Of a stretch of DNA of 64,000 nt, positions 12,451 through 26,100 are shown in pieces; within the stretch, counting starts at the first letter, position 1, and each line of letters starts with the position of its first letter. A model generated the notes under the pieces. It searched no databases. It worked only from the letters and a program-made list of their open reading frames with translations, and was not told the origin of the DNA. This DNA comes from Tubulanus polymorphus (taxonomy: Eukaryota; Nemertea; Palaeonemertea; Tubulaniformes; Tubulanidae), in the NCBI RefSeq assembly GCF_964204645.1, contig NC_134035.1, forward strand, positions 10,292,501 through 10,356,500, in the 5' to 3' direction. The translations under genes were made by a program, and so were the position numbers.

Positions 12451-12959
12451 ACCAGCAGAAATAGTTGGAGACTAGGAAGAGTTGATCTTGAAGACAGAAA
12501 AGGTTAGTTTATTGGTGTAAGGATATGTTGCCTGTATATATGACCTGTCCATACTGAAGCTTATCTAGTTGAACATCAGCAAATACTAAGTGCTGCCTTT
12601 CACTAAAACTTATGAAATCAAATGTTGCGCTTATTGCGATGGAGAAAGAACCAACTTCTTACTTAAAAGTTTTTCAAGCAACAACCGAGCCCTGCGGGTA
12701 AAAACCTGATGGAAATGATGTTGACACCGAAAGAAGACTCATTTTCTCTGATCGCTAAGTTGTCAGTTTTTTAATACCATGTAACGACAGCGAACGCTAC
12801 TATGAATACGCTGACCTTTCATTGTATCATATCTTTTGATAATACGATGAACGCGATTATGACGAAACCGAAATTAAAAAAGCAACGCACGCATCACCGG
12901 TGCACTGACCGATCTTCCCCTAGCGGCACGGCGACAACATCAAAAGTGGCTCGCTCAAA

Positions 12960-13000
12960 ATCACACACACACACACGCGCGCGAGAGAGAGCGCGGCCGG
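12960..13000. repeat. CA/CG/GA dinucleotide microsatellite
   Basis: Run of (CA)n passing into (CG)n and (GA)n. Confidence 0.8.
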
Positions 13001-14244
13001 CGGCGAAAACTTTTTAATCAATTAATTATTTTTCAACGACTCGAGGCAATTTTCGCGCTTGTTCCTGGCACTCGCCGGCGCCGCCGTACTGAAACACACG
13101 GTCTCGGTCGCTATCAGACGAAACCGCGACTATACGACTAGTAATTAGAAGTTCGACGAAATAATGAGAAATTTTAATTGCAATTTTTGCTTCGTAAAAC
13201 TTTACGCAGTCAGTACCTGCAGCACAACTGTCATCATCGAGTTTATATCCTTCATTGAACATACTCGTTTATTTCAAAAGTGCTTTTTTTTAGAGCGAAA
13301 TCTTATGGTTTTTTCAACGGCGACGAAAAGCCGTTAATTATTCATACATACTGTCTCATATGTTGTTGCTTGAATTTAATTGAACACTTTAAAATACTAA
13401 TTGGCGAACTTTTTCCATATTCCGCGCGTTGAAAACTGTGAGAAAACACCATTACTGAACAGGTTGAATGATTGACAATTCTAACATCTCATTACGTAAT
13501 TCAGAACATTTCAACTTCGTCCTTTCCAATTGAGAACAGACCGAGTGTTCATACTAGCAAAAGTTGGTCCGCGCGTCTAGTTGGACCAGAGATGACAGGT
13601 TGATTTAAATGGTCCGATTTAAATTGGTCCATTCCAGATACGGACCAAATGAAAATGGAGGTAAGCAATGATATGTAGCTTTAGACTATTCAAGCATGTG
13701 CCAAGGGATGTTCAGGGATAGCAAACAAACCCCTAAAATTTCTAAAGTTCCCTTCAAAAAGTCAGTTTCAGAGTTAGTACTAGTACTGCCCCTCAAAAAA
13801 AACCTCAGCACGGACTTACTATCGTGAAACTCGAAGTCGACTTTGAACGAACGGCGCGGTGCAGCATTGCGACAATTGCTGCAATAAAACATAATTTCGT
13901 AGAAATGGATTCCTTTAATAGCGACGATAACAAAAATCTATAAGACTATCATTGATCGTTAATGAATTGCAGTTTTCATTCCGTACGACAGGCTCCAGTT
14001 TCATGATATAGAGTCTGAGCTGAAAATGATTAACTATGAATTGTTGTCCTCATCGAAAACATGAAGTAACCAACTAAAACAAAAAATTTGTACCCTAGGT
14101 CCAATTCATGAAAACTTTATAGGCCTAGCTTAAAAACAATGAAATTGTGGTCCTCATTGATAACATGTAACCAAACCAACTAATCTAAAAATTCTTTTAA
14201 ATTTCTAAAATGTCCCAGGATAGGTACCCGAATGACGGATCTAT

Positions 14245-14500
14245 CGTCAGAGCTTAAGTTCAAGACCAACTTACTTCTATACATGTATTAGCCAATCTTA
14301 CAATGTAAGACCAGTCTAATGAATTAAGACAACTTTTGGACTTAAGTCACGGCTGTGCAACTGGCCCACTTGGGGCCAGTTTCATAGTCAAGACTCAAGA
14401 CCATAAGTCGTCTTAAAACCTTAAGTTGTTAGATTGGCTATAGAACTAAGTTTGTCTTAGACCAGTCTTAAGTCTAAGCCATGACTATGCAACCGGCCCC
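14245..14500. mobile_element. two adjacent MITE copies, CTTAAGT/TTAGATTGGCTA family
   Basis: 14372-14500 starts GGGGCCAGTTTCATAGTCA and ends TGACTATGCAACCGGCCCC, an imperfect inverted pair, with TTAGATTGGCTATAGAAC inside. 14245-14370 is a second, inverted, more diverged copy ending GTGCAACTGGCCC. The family recurs at 20287-20385 and 26632-26841. Confidence 0.65.
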
Positions 14501-17500
14501 TGGAGCTGATACAGTGTTTACAAAAACTATTGGCATTGCCCGATAAAAAAAAAATGGAAAAATCTTTCCATTCTACCTAATACCCGGATTTGGCCAGCGC
14601 GATTTCTACTACTTAAGTTATTACCACGCGGCTATGTGACGTTAAACTGTTGTCTTAAAGCGCGATGTAGCAAACACTACGATGACGACGGGTTGTAAAC
14701 CAATAATCAATGATTGAACCGTAGAAGCCGATCGCTTTATTCACATCCCCCCGACCAATAAATACAATTGATCATTGATCATTTGACGGCATTTCGTCGA
14801 TAATATCAGTGTGAATGAAATGAGATCGGCGTCGGTTCGGCAGATGTACACCAGATGGAAGCAGTTTCTGGCGATGTCGAATTTTCTAATATATCAGCAA
14901 AAAACACACAATCATATACATTCCATTTCGAGTGAACAGAACCAATCATGCCCGTTTACGCAGTTATTAATTCACAGCCTGGAACCGCCTTCACACTGAC
15001 ATTTACAACTTTAACTGTTTTAAACTTCAATTATTTCTAGACCCTGACCTGAAACTGACCAATGAGGGTTCAGACAGGCCGGACTACCCGATATGTCTAA
15101 TCGCTGAATATCTCACCAAAAATGAGAGTACAGTTGTAATTTGAAATCAAAAACAGGAGCTTTATTGAAACTGAACTAGAAATTGTTCTGATTTTGAGAG
15201 TTTTTAAAAGTTTTTGGAGTAATGTACATCGTATTTGAGGTCTTAAAAAATGCAGATACTACTCTCAAATAGTAATTGTATTGAGGTCTGGGGGCAGAGG
15301 GCAGATTCATACCTGTATGAACTAATCACTAAAATCAATCCCTTAAATTATTTTCTTTAAGTTAAATTCATAAGGTGAAATGATGATCTTTATGAGATTC
15401 AGGGATATCTTTGATTGGAAATATTGCGACTTACCAGGGTCTAGGGGCTGATCTTATGAGACCTCTGTAAGAGCCCACCTTAAGGAACTAAAGGGGCTGC
15501 CAGAATGGCCTTTTCGATTCCGATTAATACCATGTGAGACCCCGAGATCTTATCCCCAGAAAATTTATCAAATTCTTTTCGTTTTCCCTGATTTTTTCAT
15601 GCGATTACACAAGAGCGAATCAGAGAAATTTCTAGGTTTGAAATGTTACAATTTTTTTTTTCATTGATTCATGTATTGATAAAGACACATGCGGTCAATA
15701 ACATTATCCAAATTCCCAGAGTTTCCCGATTTGGTAAAATCTGTTAAATTCCCTGAGTTTTCCCTATGTCGTCCAACTGGCTGAGTCTTCCAGGTTTTCC
15801 AGGTTAACCGGGTAACCTGCAATATGATCGTAACGAACAACGAACTGCACGCATTTACCGAAAAGCGGGGAATAGATTTCAATTCGATTTATCGCGCGAC
15901 TCGTAAAAACTCGAAAACTCAACGACAACAATCGTCATTTATCATTTATCGCGCAATCATCGACTTAAAATACGAATATAAATCTCATTCGAGCGACGAC
16001 GGCACGAGGGCCCATTATCGAATGTTTTCATGAAATCCGCACAATACGACCGCGCGGCGCGCGACGCAGGTACCGACCTCAGAAATGCATATAAATCGCG
16101 CGCCGATCTCCGACACTCATTTATTTCCGCGCTGTCAAATTTTAAAGTTTAATCCGAAACTGTTTTTGAAAAAGATGGATTAAACCTCATTCGACACGCG
16201 GGAACGCGCTACGTATCAACTTATAAATTTTTATAACGACCAACCGACCGACCGCATTCGCCAATCGCCTTATACAGATGACTGTTATTCAATGTTAGTA
16301 CTACATCAATCATAATATTGATGAAAATTGCTTTTGAATATCGGCACCGGCGAAATGTAACTTTAATCACCGCACTGAATCACGCTGTTGGCATTAGTAC
16401 GGGCGCGCGAACAAAAGCGCAAAGTAGTATCTCGTAGCTAACTTCGATTTAAAACTCGAAATATTCATTCGACGCCGATACAACGACCGCATTCATGAGC
16501 TTTTAAATTTTTATCGAAAACCGTCGTCATCTTTCACCGCGTCGCGACGAGATTCCGAACGATTACTCACGTGGTGTATTCATACGTTTTCGAAGAATTT
16601 CTGCGGCCTGTTTTTTTGCGCGCCGTCGCCATTCGAAGTAATCACAGCGAAAAATTCCAAAATCTATAGAAATATGAAGATAACATATCGAAATACAGAT
16701 CAGTTGGCAAAACCGGATGGCTAATTTCCCCCCATTAATTTCCTAGAGTTTTATCTAATTTTCCCAACAAAATTCCCTGAAAAAATCTATGGCAGGTGAA
16801 TGGAGAATTTCTTGGTCTAAAATGATATCTAGACCGCCATTAATTTTTTTGTGAATCATCTACTAATGAAGAAACGCGTGGTCAAAAGCAACTTTGTCAA
16901 ATTCGTTTTTAGTTTCTGATTTTTTCTAGATTTTTCTAATAGGCCTAATGCCGAGTTTACCAGGTTTTTCAGGTACCTAAGCGGCCAAAACATAGAATAA
17001 GCAGCGATTTTTCACACCTCCTTTAAAAATATGTCCTATTTGGCAATTTTTCTCAAATATTAGGGATGTTATTGACTCCTGCCGCCGAAATGCCTTCCCC
17101 CTGAATTTACTAACAGTTTTGATAAGACCATGTCTAGGTAGACCCTTTATCCCACTAATATGTTGTGGTATCCAGGACAGGACCTTCATTTATTTAATCG
17201 GCAGGTTGGGTTCAGGGGGAAAAACGTAAGCTTATCCTCTAAGATCGAAAATCTATGTGAAAAAAAATTTGGGTCAAAACTTTTCGAAATTTTGATACAT
17301 TTTCACGTTTTTTTTTTTAGTAAATGAAAAGTAATTAGTTTAAAAAATTAAGCATCATGCAAAATATAAATGAGGCATTGTTAGAAATCATATACATTCA
17401 AAATCTGTCATTTTTCAATAGGAAAAAAAGCCCGTTTCACCATGGAAGAGCCCTTTCTTGAAATGGAACTGCCCCTCAAAAAAGTCCAGCACGGGCCTGG

Positions 17501-18306
17501 CGCCATCAGGATCAGCAGTGGTGAGTGTTAGTTGACAATCACTCACTCTAATCACTACTACTAAACGCATGTATAAATACCTGTACACACTGCCCGAGCG
17601 CCTCATCTAGCTGGTCAGAGTAATCGGGATTTAATTGCCCGTGACGGAGACTGAGTGGTGGCACGCGCCTCGGCTCAACGTCAACTCATCACGGCCCGGG
17701 CAGTCGTCATGCGTACCGGTACGTGGGCTTTCAGTTTTACGTGTGGGGGGGAGAACCAGGGTTACGTGAAGCAGCGCTGTCGATTGGATTGTTACTAAAG
17801 AACCCACTAACAACCGATTCTCTCAAGAAACCCGAATATTTCCAGGCTTACAGTTAATTTTTTTCAAGTTCAGTTCATTTACCTGTGGCGGTTATGGTGG
17901 CCGGGATGCAAATCGAATGCCACGGTTTGATCTAGACCGTCGAGTGCTGCCCCTATACACAACGTTGGCGGAAAAAATGGGAACTAACATACTACTCGCG
18001 TGCCAGAGTCTTTGAAGTGTAGTACCGGATAAACTATTAACGGAAAAATACACGTTTCTAACAGCGGGTCTAACTAAATGTAGAGAGCTGAAAATTTAAA
18101 AAACGGATGAAAAACGACTATTCTATTTCTTCAAAGAGTTAACAGGTTCGTAGAAATTCCCCTACGAGACCATGTGGTGCTGCCATCTAGTCTAGGTTAG
18201 CGAGAATTCAAAGGTCGTCGCTTCTTATTCAATTCAAATCAATACCTTTATTTCGGGATTGTAAATAGAGACACGATATCGAGAATAAACGGAGAGAGAC
18301 TGATCG
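14501..18306. other. non-genic upstream region of FUZ
   Basis: No recognisable coding exon. It holds TTCCCTGA-rich fragments of the CAGGGTGG MITE family (about 15590-15800 and 16700-16975). The FUZ promoter and 5' UTR should lie in the last few hundred bases, but no core promoter motif is clear enough to call. Confidence 0.4.
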
Positions 18307-21300
18307 ATGGCTGTGCGTCACCTCTACTGCTTCACTGCTGATGGCGGGGTTCCTATATTTTCGAAGACAAAAGGTGATGCCAAACAGGTACGATCACTCC
18401 TCATGCACGGTGTCGGTGCCCTCCTCTCTATCCTTGCCAAAATGCCGTTTATATAAATGATCAGATCAGATCGTGACCGACACAGATAGGTTAGTGACTA
18501 AATCTGATTATGATGTTATAGTTTTGGAATGTCGTTTCAGCTGCCGTTCCCTGTTATCGGTGGTTTGAATGGTTTGGACATATACGCCGAAAATCACGCG
18601 GCTAAATTACTGTCGGCGTCGTCGGACAATTCAAACGTTATCTGGAAAGTTTTTCACGATAGGTGAATACCGCATTTTAGGGGTAACCCTTACGGCGTCC
18701 TCTCATTTTAACCTTTAAAAAATTAAGTTTGCTTTTAATCTCTTTCTTTTAACTTGTGAAAAGTGGGTTTTAATTTATCTCATAACCTGTAAGATTAACT
18801 GGTTGTTTCGTTTGGTTTTAGTTTTCGTATTCTGTTGGTGAAACAAGAAGATGAAACCGATGTGAAATTCGCCGTACAACAAATCGTTTACGTATTCAAC
18901 GCCCTCGTGCTCATGTACGGCTTCGAGAATTTAGTTCCGATTAAAAATGTCGAAAAACTCAAAAAAGAAGTGAAGGTAGACCGTCTGAACTGTTCATTTC
19001 CGTGAAAAACAGGAGTCTTATTTGACTTGCTTTTTCCCTGATTATTCCCTAAAATATGTGTTCTTTTCCCTGACTTGATCTACTAAGTATCCAATGAATT
19101 AACACGGTTAAATACATAAGACAAAGACTGTTTGATTTTATGCGCGATCTAGCAATCGTCAAACATTTCCCTGCTTTTTAGTTTTTTTACAAAATATTCC
19201 GACTATTATTCCCCGGCCTTTTTAAAGTAGAGAAAAGAAAATAACCAATTTTTCCCTGATTTCGAGGTAAGTGACCACCCTCTGCAAGGTGCTTACTTGT
19301 GGAGAAATTTAGCCACAAAAGAATTTATCCTGACAAGTTTTATTACAATCTATTGTGTTTTTAGATGCTTATTCACAAAAAAATGTCAACAACTTATTTT
19401 CAGATTCAGGAACATGAGCTGATGTTTGCCTCGAGTCCTATCACAAACCTATAAAAAGGATCATTTGAAAAGTGAACAACAAAATCCTTTACAAATTTTT
19501 GATGTTTTTCAGGTGGCATCCAGTTTAATCGACACACTATTAGAAGGACGCGGATCGCCGCTATTGTGTGGTGTGACACATTCTGTTGATGTCATCGCAT
19601 GTCCGGAAAATCTAATTTTACAGGTAAACAATGGAGCCTCATAAACAAGGAACTTAGTATTTACTCAAATTAACCTTGATATTATCGGATATTTTTTCTG
19701 TAGAGTTATTTAGAGGCGTTTATCGAAGCGGCCGACAGTCCGTACGGCTGTTTATTCATCCGAGGCAAAATCATCGCCGCGTCGAAGAAATGGTGGTCGT
19801 TGTCGCAACTCGAACAGGTTCTACTATCGTTGCTGAACGTATCGCTACCGGAATGTTCATTCAGAGATATTCCTATCTATCTGCCGAAAGCTAGTCCGAA
19901 GGTGCGTTCACTGAATAATTCGATCGAAGAAAAAGACCCAAAATTATGGAGTAAACTATGAGAGTAGTGAACAGTTATGAAAATAGCTTGTACAATAAGT
20001 CAAAACATCACTTTACGGTACACTCCTAGTTTTTCTGCATAATTGTGGAGTTTTTCTTCAAGTCTGAAGGTATTAAGTTAAAATTAGTTCAATTGTGTAA
20101 CGTCATTAATTGGAAAATTCTTGCCAACTGCTGATATTAAAGGATTGGTTTTATTTCTCTCAGGTGCCACATAGACTGCTCACTTTCCAGTTGGTGAATG
20201 GCGTTGAAGTGTGGGTTATTTGCGGACCGAAACCATCGCTAGTTGAATTGGAACGTGAGGTAGCTCATTTAATCAATTGATACCCCTTGGCCCAGTTGCA
20301 CAGCACTATGACCTAAGTCGAAAAGTGGTCTGTAATCTCAAGACTGCCTGGGCCTTAAGTTGTTAGATTGGCCATAGAATCGCACGGTCCCACCGATTCC
20401 TTAAAAACTTCTAAATGGAATGCTTCTAAAGGTGCTTGAAACTCCTTTAATTAGAGCAAAATTCCGGAAACTCCTTTCAAACTCTCTGATTTGTTGCCCA
20501 ATTAGGCAGTTACTGAAAATTAGAAAGGATGAAGATAAACAGTACCAAGTCCAACTTAGGAGGAGCCTACTCGAATAGGGATAAGAAAGTGATGCAGATG
20601 CTTCTTCAAAATTTGATAATTTTCTCCTTGAAAACACCTTATATCCAGGAATGACTGATCTGTAGGGAACCTGAATCAACTTAGTCCTAGACTGGTGTTT
20701 TATCTAAGAAATGACTACCACATAACTAGTAGTCCCTAAATCATTATCCGTACAATTTCAGGTGAGCAGATTTTGGCGAACTGCATTCGAAGCGTTGAAA
20801 TCGTTAACTTGGGTTCATCCGCGTAATCTACCGACGACGGTTCAACTCGACGCGAGCGTTCTCGCTCTATTACTCGTCGACACGGCGTCTCGTCGTTGCG
20901 TTAGCTCCGTCTGTCCGTCGACGGAATCGTTACGACAACGACAGACCGCTCGCGACACGAGCCCGGATTATCGCCGGGATCTGTTACGCATGTTTTATAA
21001 AAAGGTCGTCGGTGATATTTTCGAATCGGTGCCGAACATCGACGATGAAGATACCGATCTAGATAAAGGTAGATAGAATTTTATGTTCGGTTTAGTTTGC
21101 CCAAACAGGGTGGCGCCACTTTACGCGCAATTAAAGATCCCCCTAGTTTTCCCTGATTTTTCCATGTGATTACACAAAATTCTCTAGAGTGAATCAGAGA
21201 AATTTCTAGGTTTAAAATGTTTAATTTTTCGTCGAATATCATACTGATAAAGAAATATCCAGCAATAGAGTTTTTCAGATCAGTGGCCACCCTGCTAAAT

Positions 21301-22020
21301 TTTCAATCTTTTCTAAGCATTTACATAACACGCATGTTTAGCATTGGCCTCAGCAAAAATTCATAAATACTGCGTAGTCTTCATGAATTTTTGGCATCGG
21401 GGATAATGATTTTCGATACTGGATACACCAAACTAAAGCGAGATTAAAAGAATAGGTTGATGCGAAAAGACATTCTAATTCCCTTTAAGTTTGTTAAAAG
21501 GTGGTTAATTCACGAGTTTTTTGTCTGTTTTAGGAATACAACGGTTCAGCGAGTTACTACATAAAGCTAAAGAAACCTATACGGTGACGAATACACATAA
21601 ACTTTACGCGTTGCAAGATAAAAATCATCAACTGTTCCTATTGTTCTCTACAAATATTCCTACATTCGCTATGAGGTAATTTATACATTCTAACTGAACC
21701 AGTCAACTCCCGAGCAACTAGCGCTCAAGAGTCACCAACTGTCAGACCAGATGAAGAGGTGCAATGTGGATAAGTGTCTTACCAGAGGACATGACAGAAA
21801 TAAACATGACCTGGCATCCCACGGTTACACGCTATAATCACTCACTCACCCACACCACTCCATTTCTGAGTGAAGTTAAAGTTAATCGAGTTAACCACAG
21901 TAGTATGGGTTGTATTAACTAATAAAAAGTCTTTATGGTTTTTGTAGGTCGGTTACAAAGAAAACACTGGAAGCCTGTTTAAAGGATAAAAGCGTCCAGT
22001 TCGCGCTGTCATCTCGATGA
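18307..22020 (+). CDS. FUZ: FUZ, fuzzy planar cell polarity protein
   Basis: Nine-exon gene: 18307-18387, 18541-18662, 18822-18975, 19513-19623, 19704-19901, 20164-20259, 20762-21068, 21534-21675, 21948-22020. All junctions are GT/AG, phases agree, and the sum is 1284 nt (427 aa plus stop), close to the usual FUZ length of about 420 aa. The N-terminus (HLYCFTADGGVPIFS, LPFPVIGGLNGLD, VIWKVFHD) matches the first longin-like domain of FUZ, and similarity continues to the end. FUZ forms the CPLANE complex with Inturned and Wdpcp at the ciliary base and is needed for ciliogenesis and planar polarity (family knowledge). Introns 3, 6 and 7 carry MITEs. The first ATG after an in-frame-free stretch was chosen because it aligns with the family start. 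It is convergent with HPS5. Confidence 0.93.
19010..19281. mobile_element. CAGGGTGG MITE in FUZ intron 3
   Basis: Body rich in TTTTCCCTGA blocks, beginning CAGGAGTC and ending AAGTGACCACCCTCTG. Same family as 5578-5813 and entirely intronic. Confidence 0.55.
20287..20700. mobile_element. nested repeats in FUZ intron 6
   Basis: About 20287-20385 is the CTTAAGT/TTAGATTGGC MITE (CCCAGTTGCACAG start), with its other end near 20680-20700 (TTAGTCCTAGACTGG). Between them, about 20395-20500 is a TCCTTT-rich segment that is inverted relative to the AAAGGAGTTT repeat at about 23675-23800. Confidence 0.5.
21106..21294. mobile_element. CAGGGTGGCC MITE in FUZ intron 7
   Basis: Cleanest ends of this family: CAGGGTGGCGCCACT at the left and AGTGGCCACCCTG at the right, with TTTTCCCTGATTTTTCC inside. 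189 bp, no ORF. Confidence 0.7.
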
Positions 22021-22106
22021 TACAGAATCAGCTGCCCAAGAATAAAATCATCAATTCCCATCACTTCGTCCATATTATTATTAGATAACATTATTTTATT
22101 TTTTAC

Positions 22107-22116
22107 AATAAATAAA
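22107..22116 (+). promoter_or_regulatory. FUZ polyadenylation signals
   Basis: Two overlapping AATAAA hexamers (22107-22112 and 22111-22116) lie about 87 bases after the FUZ stop codon and are the likely cleavage signal of the FUZ transcript. Confidence 0.7.
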
Positions 22117-22574
22117 GCATTATAGTTTTGTTACGGACTTTTGTTAAATAATAATCAACATTATCACTCTTATATAGCGGGTGTATTTTTATTCGTATCT
22201 CTATAAAATAGTAAATAAACTTAATTCAATAAAGTAACAATTTGTGGTTTGTTGTATCTTCAAAAGGAATGTGGAGTCCTTGTACATTACAGTTGACTAG
22301 CAATATATTGCAGAATATATAAAGCACATGTTTAATGTAGGTATTAATCTGCTGCCTGGATCCTGCAACCCTTATTAAATTCTACACTTCAACCCCATTC
22401 ATTCTTACAATTGTCGATCGTCCTAACTTCAACCATATGTATGTTGAGGACCTCACCCCTCGGACATTTTTCATGGAAAACGAACTAATGAATTGACTCT
22501 AAACACCAGATTTAAGTCATTCTATCACCACACTTTCAAAATTAATACTTCACATTGATACCAGCATCAATATA

Positions 22575-22740
22575 TAGTGGAACCTCGTTACAGCGAACTT
22601 CACGGGACCAGAAAATCTGTTCGTTATATCGAGTATGAAATAAAATGAATTGTCTTACTTTGGACAAAATTCTATATTTGTTAGACCCGATGAATCATTG
22701 TATCTGAGTTCGTTATAATGTATTACCGGCAGATACTTTG
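22575..22740. mobile_element. pogo/Tigger-like MITE remnant
   Basis: Left end GTGGAACCTCGTTACAGCGA and an inverted counterpart GAGTTCGTTATAATG near 22712. Ends of the AACCTCGTTATAACGAA type are typical of mariner/pogo-derived non-autonomous elements. It fills the gap between the convergent FUZ and HPS5 genes. Confidence 0.5.
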
Positions 22741-22891
22741 CTCACTAGTTTTTGGAAACAAAAAAGTTTCCAAGATTCTATCATTTAAGCCATCATGATT
22801 ATTTAAGGCAAAAATGGACGAGCCGGGGAGAGGAGGTAAAAAAGAGAACCCTCCTGACCTCCTTAATTAACATGAACTATTCACGGAATGT

Positions 22892-23113
22892 TTATTTAAA
22901 GCACAGTAAACAAACTCGGCCATCGACGACGCATGTTGTATGGAATGCATGACCGCATGGATACATCGATACCGTTGAATTTGAGTCGGACACTCGCTGT
23001 GTCAGTTCAACATTACAGCATACGCATACACCAGAAACACATCCGACTGTACCCCAGTGAGTTTCAGGGTTATCCCAGTTTCGACCCTCGCAACGATGCT
23101 CGAAACGCTCCAA
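22892..23113 (-). other. HPS5 terminal exon with RING-H2 finger
   Basis: Exon 19 of HPS5 follows a TTTGCAG acceptor and ends at TAA 22894-22892. It encodes C-x2-C (residues 1739, 1742), about 19 residues, then C-x-H-x2-H-x2-C (1762, 1764, 1767, 1770) and C-x6/x2-C (1777, 1780), a full RING-H2 ligand set. Position and form resemble the C-terminal RING fingers of Vps8, Vps11, Vps18 and Vps41, which share the propeller-solenoid layout. An AATAAA at 22896-22891 overlaps the stop codon. Confidence 0.8.
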
Positions 23114-26100
23114 CTGCAAACACAAATAAGAGCGTCTACAATTTCCACGGGTCCCTCCATTCTAATCTAGCCGATATAGACACAGGTCAAATACGGAATG
23201 ACTAATACCAGCTCACTTACCAAATTTGAGACTTCATTCCCATTCTCTTCCTGTTCAATAAGATACATCAAATCCGACGGAAGTTGTGGAGAATGTTGTT
23301 TCCATAAATAAGTGTTCACTTGTTCCAGTAGTAGATAACTCAACCGACTACAAATGATGATGATGGTGATGATGCGATCAAGTAATGAGAAGGTAAACAT
23401 TTCTGATACACGCAAGAGAAATAACATTTTAGGGTCCCTAAATATATCAATCATTCCTGGATATAAGGAGTTTTAGAGGAGAAAATTTCAAGGAAGTGTC
23501 TGCATCACTTTCATAGTCCAATTCTGTAGACTCTTCCTAAATCGGCATTGTTTATCTGGTTCAGTGGTTTTGTAAGCAATTTTCTATCATATACACAACC
23601 TAAACTCTAAACCGATTTAGGGGAAGTCGACTTACAACTACAAACTAGACAAAAATTTCTACTTGCTTATTTCTCAAAAGGAGTTTTTCTTGAAGGAGTT
23701 TTAAAGGAGTTTTGGGGCATTTTGCTCAAATTAAAGGAGTTTCAAGTACCTTTAGACAGATTTTTCGTTTAGAAAGAGTTTTTAAGGAATCAAGGAGTAG
23801 TAGCGGCTCGGCGTGTTAATGTTAATCCTACTCACCCCTGTAATTCGTTCTTTGCCTCTGCGCGGAAACACAGTCTGTAGAAGTCGGATGACAGACAACC
23901 ACGTGGAATATCAACCTGCGTCAACATCTCCATAGTCACAACGGCATCGAAATTAAACAGTATCAACCGCGCCAGTTTCTCCCACGTAATCGAACCAGTA
24001 AACAAACTATCTATTTCAACGATTTCATCATCAGTATTGTGAAGAGGTGTAGCGTTATTAGTTCCAGCGAGTTCGTTTAAAGGCTTTTCCTCAATGTTAA
24101 CTCGTTCTTTAGCTCCACACGGGACGGATTCAAGAATATTTTCACATTTTACGCAACGCCATGTTTCCGAACAATCATTCGGCGTATTACCCCGAGCTGT
24201 CGTCTCTACATCACTGCTATGACTAGCAGAAGTTGAAGCAGAAGATTCTGTGATTTCTGGAGCATCGCAGCATTTAGTCTGCATCTCTTTAAAGCGAAGA
24301 AGCATCTCCCAATCCAATTTGGATTTCATTAGTCCTGAAATTACAATTTGAAAATAGAAATTTACAACACTTTCAAGGTTAGGTGTCATAGATTAGAGGT
24401 ACCATACATTGTAATCTAACCTCCAAGAAAAATGCTTCAAACCTGTCCATTATTTCTAGGGTTAGAGTATATTATTCAAACTCAATCATTATTTTCAAGG
24501 TTTATCATTAAACCAATATAGTAAATACCTAGGTAAAGGATTTATCCCTAATAACAACTTTGATACTCATTCTATGAAATTAGTCAAAAGTCTGTCTATA
24601 AGGGCAACTACTAAACAGAAGGAATGAACCTTATTTTACCTGATTGTTTTCATGAAGTTATACCAGGTTATGGTTTCATGAAAAAAGTTTGAGCTTAAAA
24701 TGGTGAAGTTTGAACGATTGGCTTCAATGAAAACATTAAATAACCGATAGCAATAAAACCAAAAATTTTAGCAAAACTTTTTCGTGAAACTGGGCCCAGT
24801 AGTTCTAACTGTATATACCTTTGTTAATATAAGCGTTAAGTAAGTCCATGTCTCCGAGTTGCAACAGGACTTGTAGCTGCAACTCTTTCACCAGATTACT
24901 ACCACCGGTACAACGTCGCAACCACATGCTCCAACGACAGTACCTCCAACACAAATCCCGCACGGTTTCATCGACGCAACGACTCGTCACGAGAGCAAAT
25001 AAATCGCGATTTACGGACGTCTCTGATCTGTGAGAAAATGGCCTGAAATAATCGAATAGAATTTCCTAATCATTATTAAAAGTGTCGTAAACAGTATATT
25101 ACGTATCAAACAAGTGAAAATTAATTCAAATTGCTAATACATAATTACTGGATTGTTTCATAGTTATCAATCTAAATGACTTCTAAATACGGTAAGTATA
25201 AGTACATGCATACATCAGTTGAACAGCTAAGTTGCTATGGGATAAGTTGTTAACATCAGTTTAGTCGTCTGTACTTATAAGTCCTATTTTGTATTTCTTA
25301 CTAAGTGTAAGTCACCAGTTAGGAAAGTCATTAGGAAAAGTTGAGAGTTGTTAACATAATGAACGTCCCCCAACTACGACAACTAAAGCAAATTTGACTT
25401 TGCAGCAAACTCTGTTCAAGTCAGATGTTTTTGGAAATTTGTCTGATTTGCGCAATATCAAAGTTGGACGGTTCGAATATTAGAAAGATTTTCCATTAAT
25501 ATCTTAAATGTGGTTTTTTGAGTGGAATTGTCGGAACTCTAATGAGATTAACTTGGATCCAACTCGAGTAGAGCCAACTGTGTCATGTATGGGCATCTAG
25601 TAGGGGTATAATAGTACATGCAAATACAGCAGACTCCTATCAACTCGAATGTCACCAAACTCAAACAACACACGTTAAGAGCATTGCAACAGAAATATAT
25701 TCCATTTTCTAACTCAAATCATCACTGGTGCCAATTCATTCGAGTGAGGAGGAGTCTGCTGAACATCTGGACCCAGTTCCACAGTTGTGAGTTAGAGTTA
25801 ACTCTGAGTTAAAGTTAGTTCATTTTCGATGTTTTAACCGAGAGTCAAATCTTAACTCAGAACTGTGAAACTGGACCCTGAATAACTTTATATCCAACAA
25901 ACCTCGGCATGCCACAGTCACATCTCATCGTGCTTGTTAATTCTGTATCGTAACGATCACGTAACAATAACTCGGCATATCGCATACTCAACCAACGATT
26001 AGAAGATAATTCTGTCCAAAACGAGTGTCTGATGACCATTTCAGATTACAAACAGAAAACGATAAATATTCATTTAATCAAAACATGCAATAAATACCGG

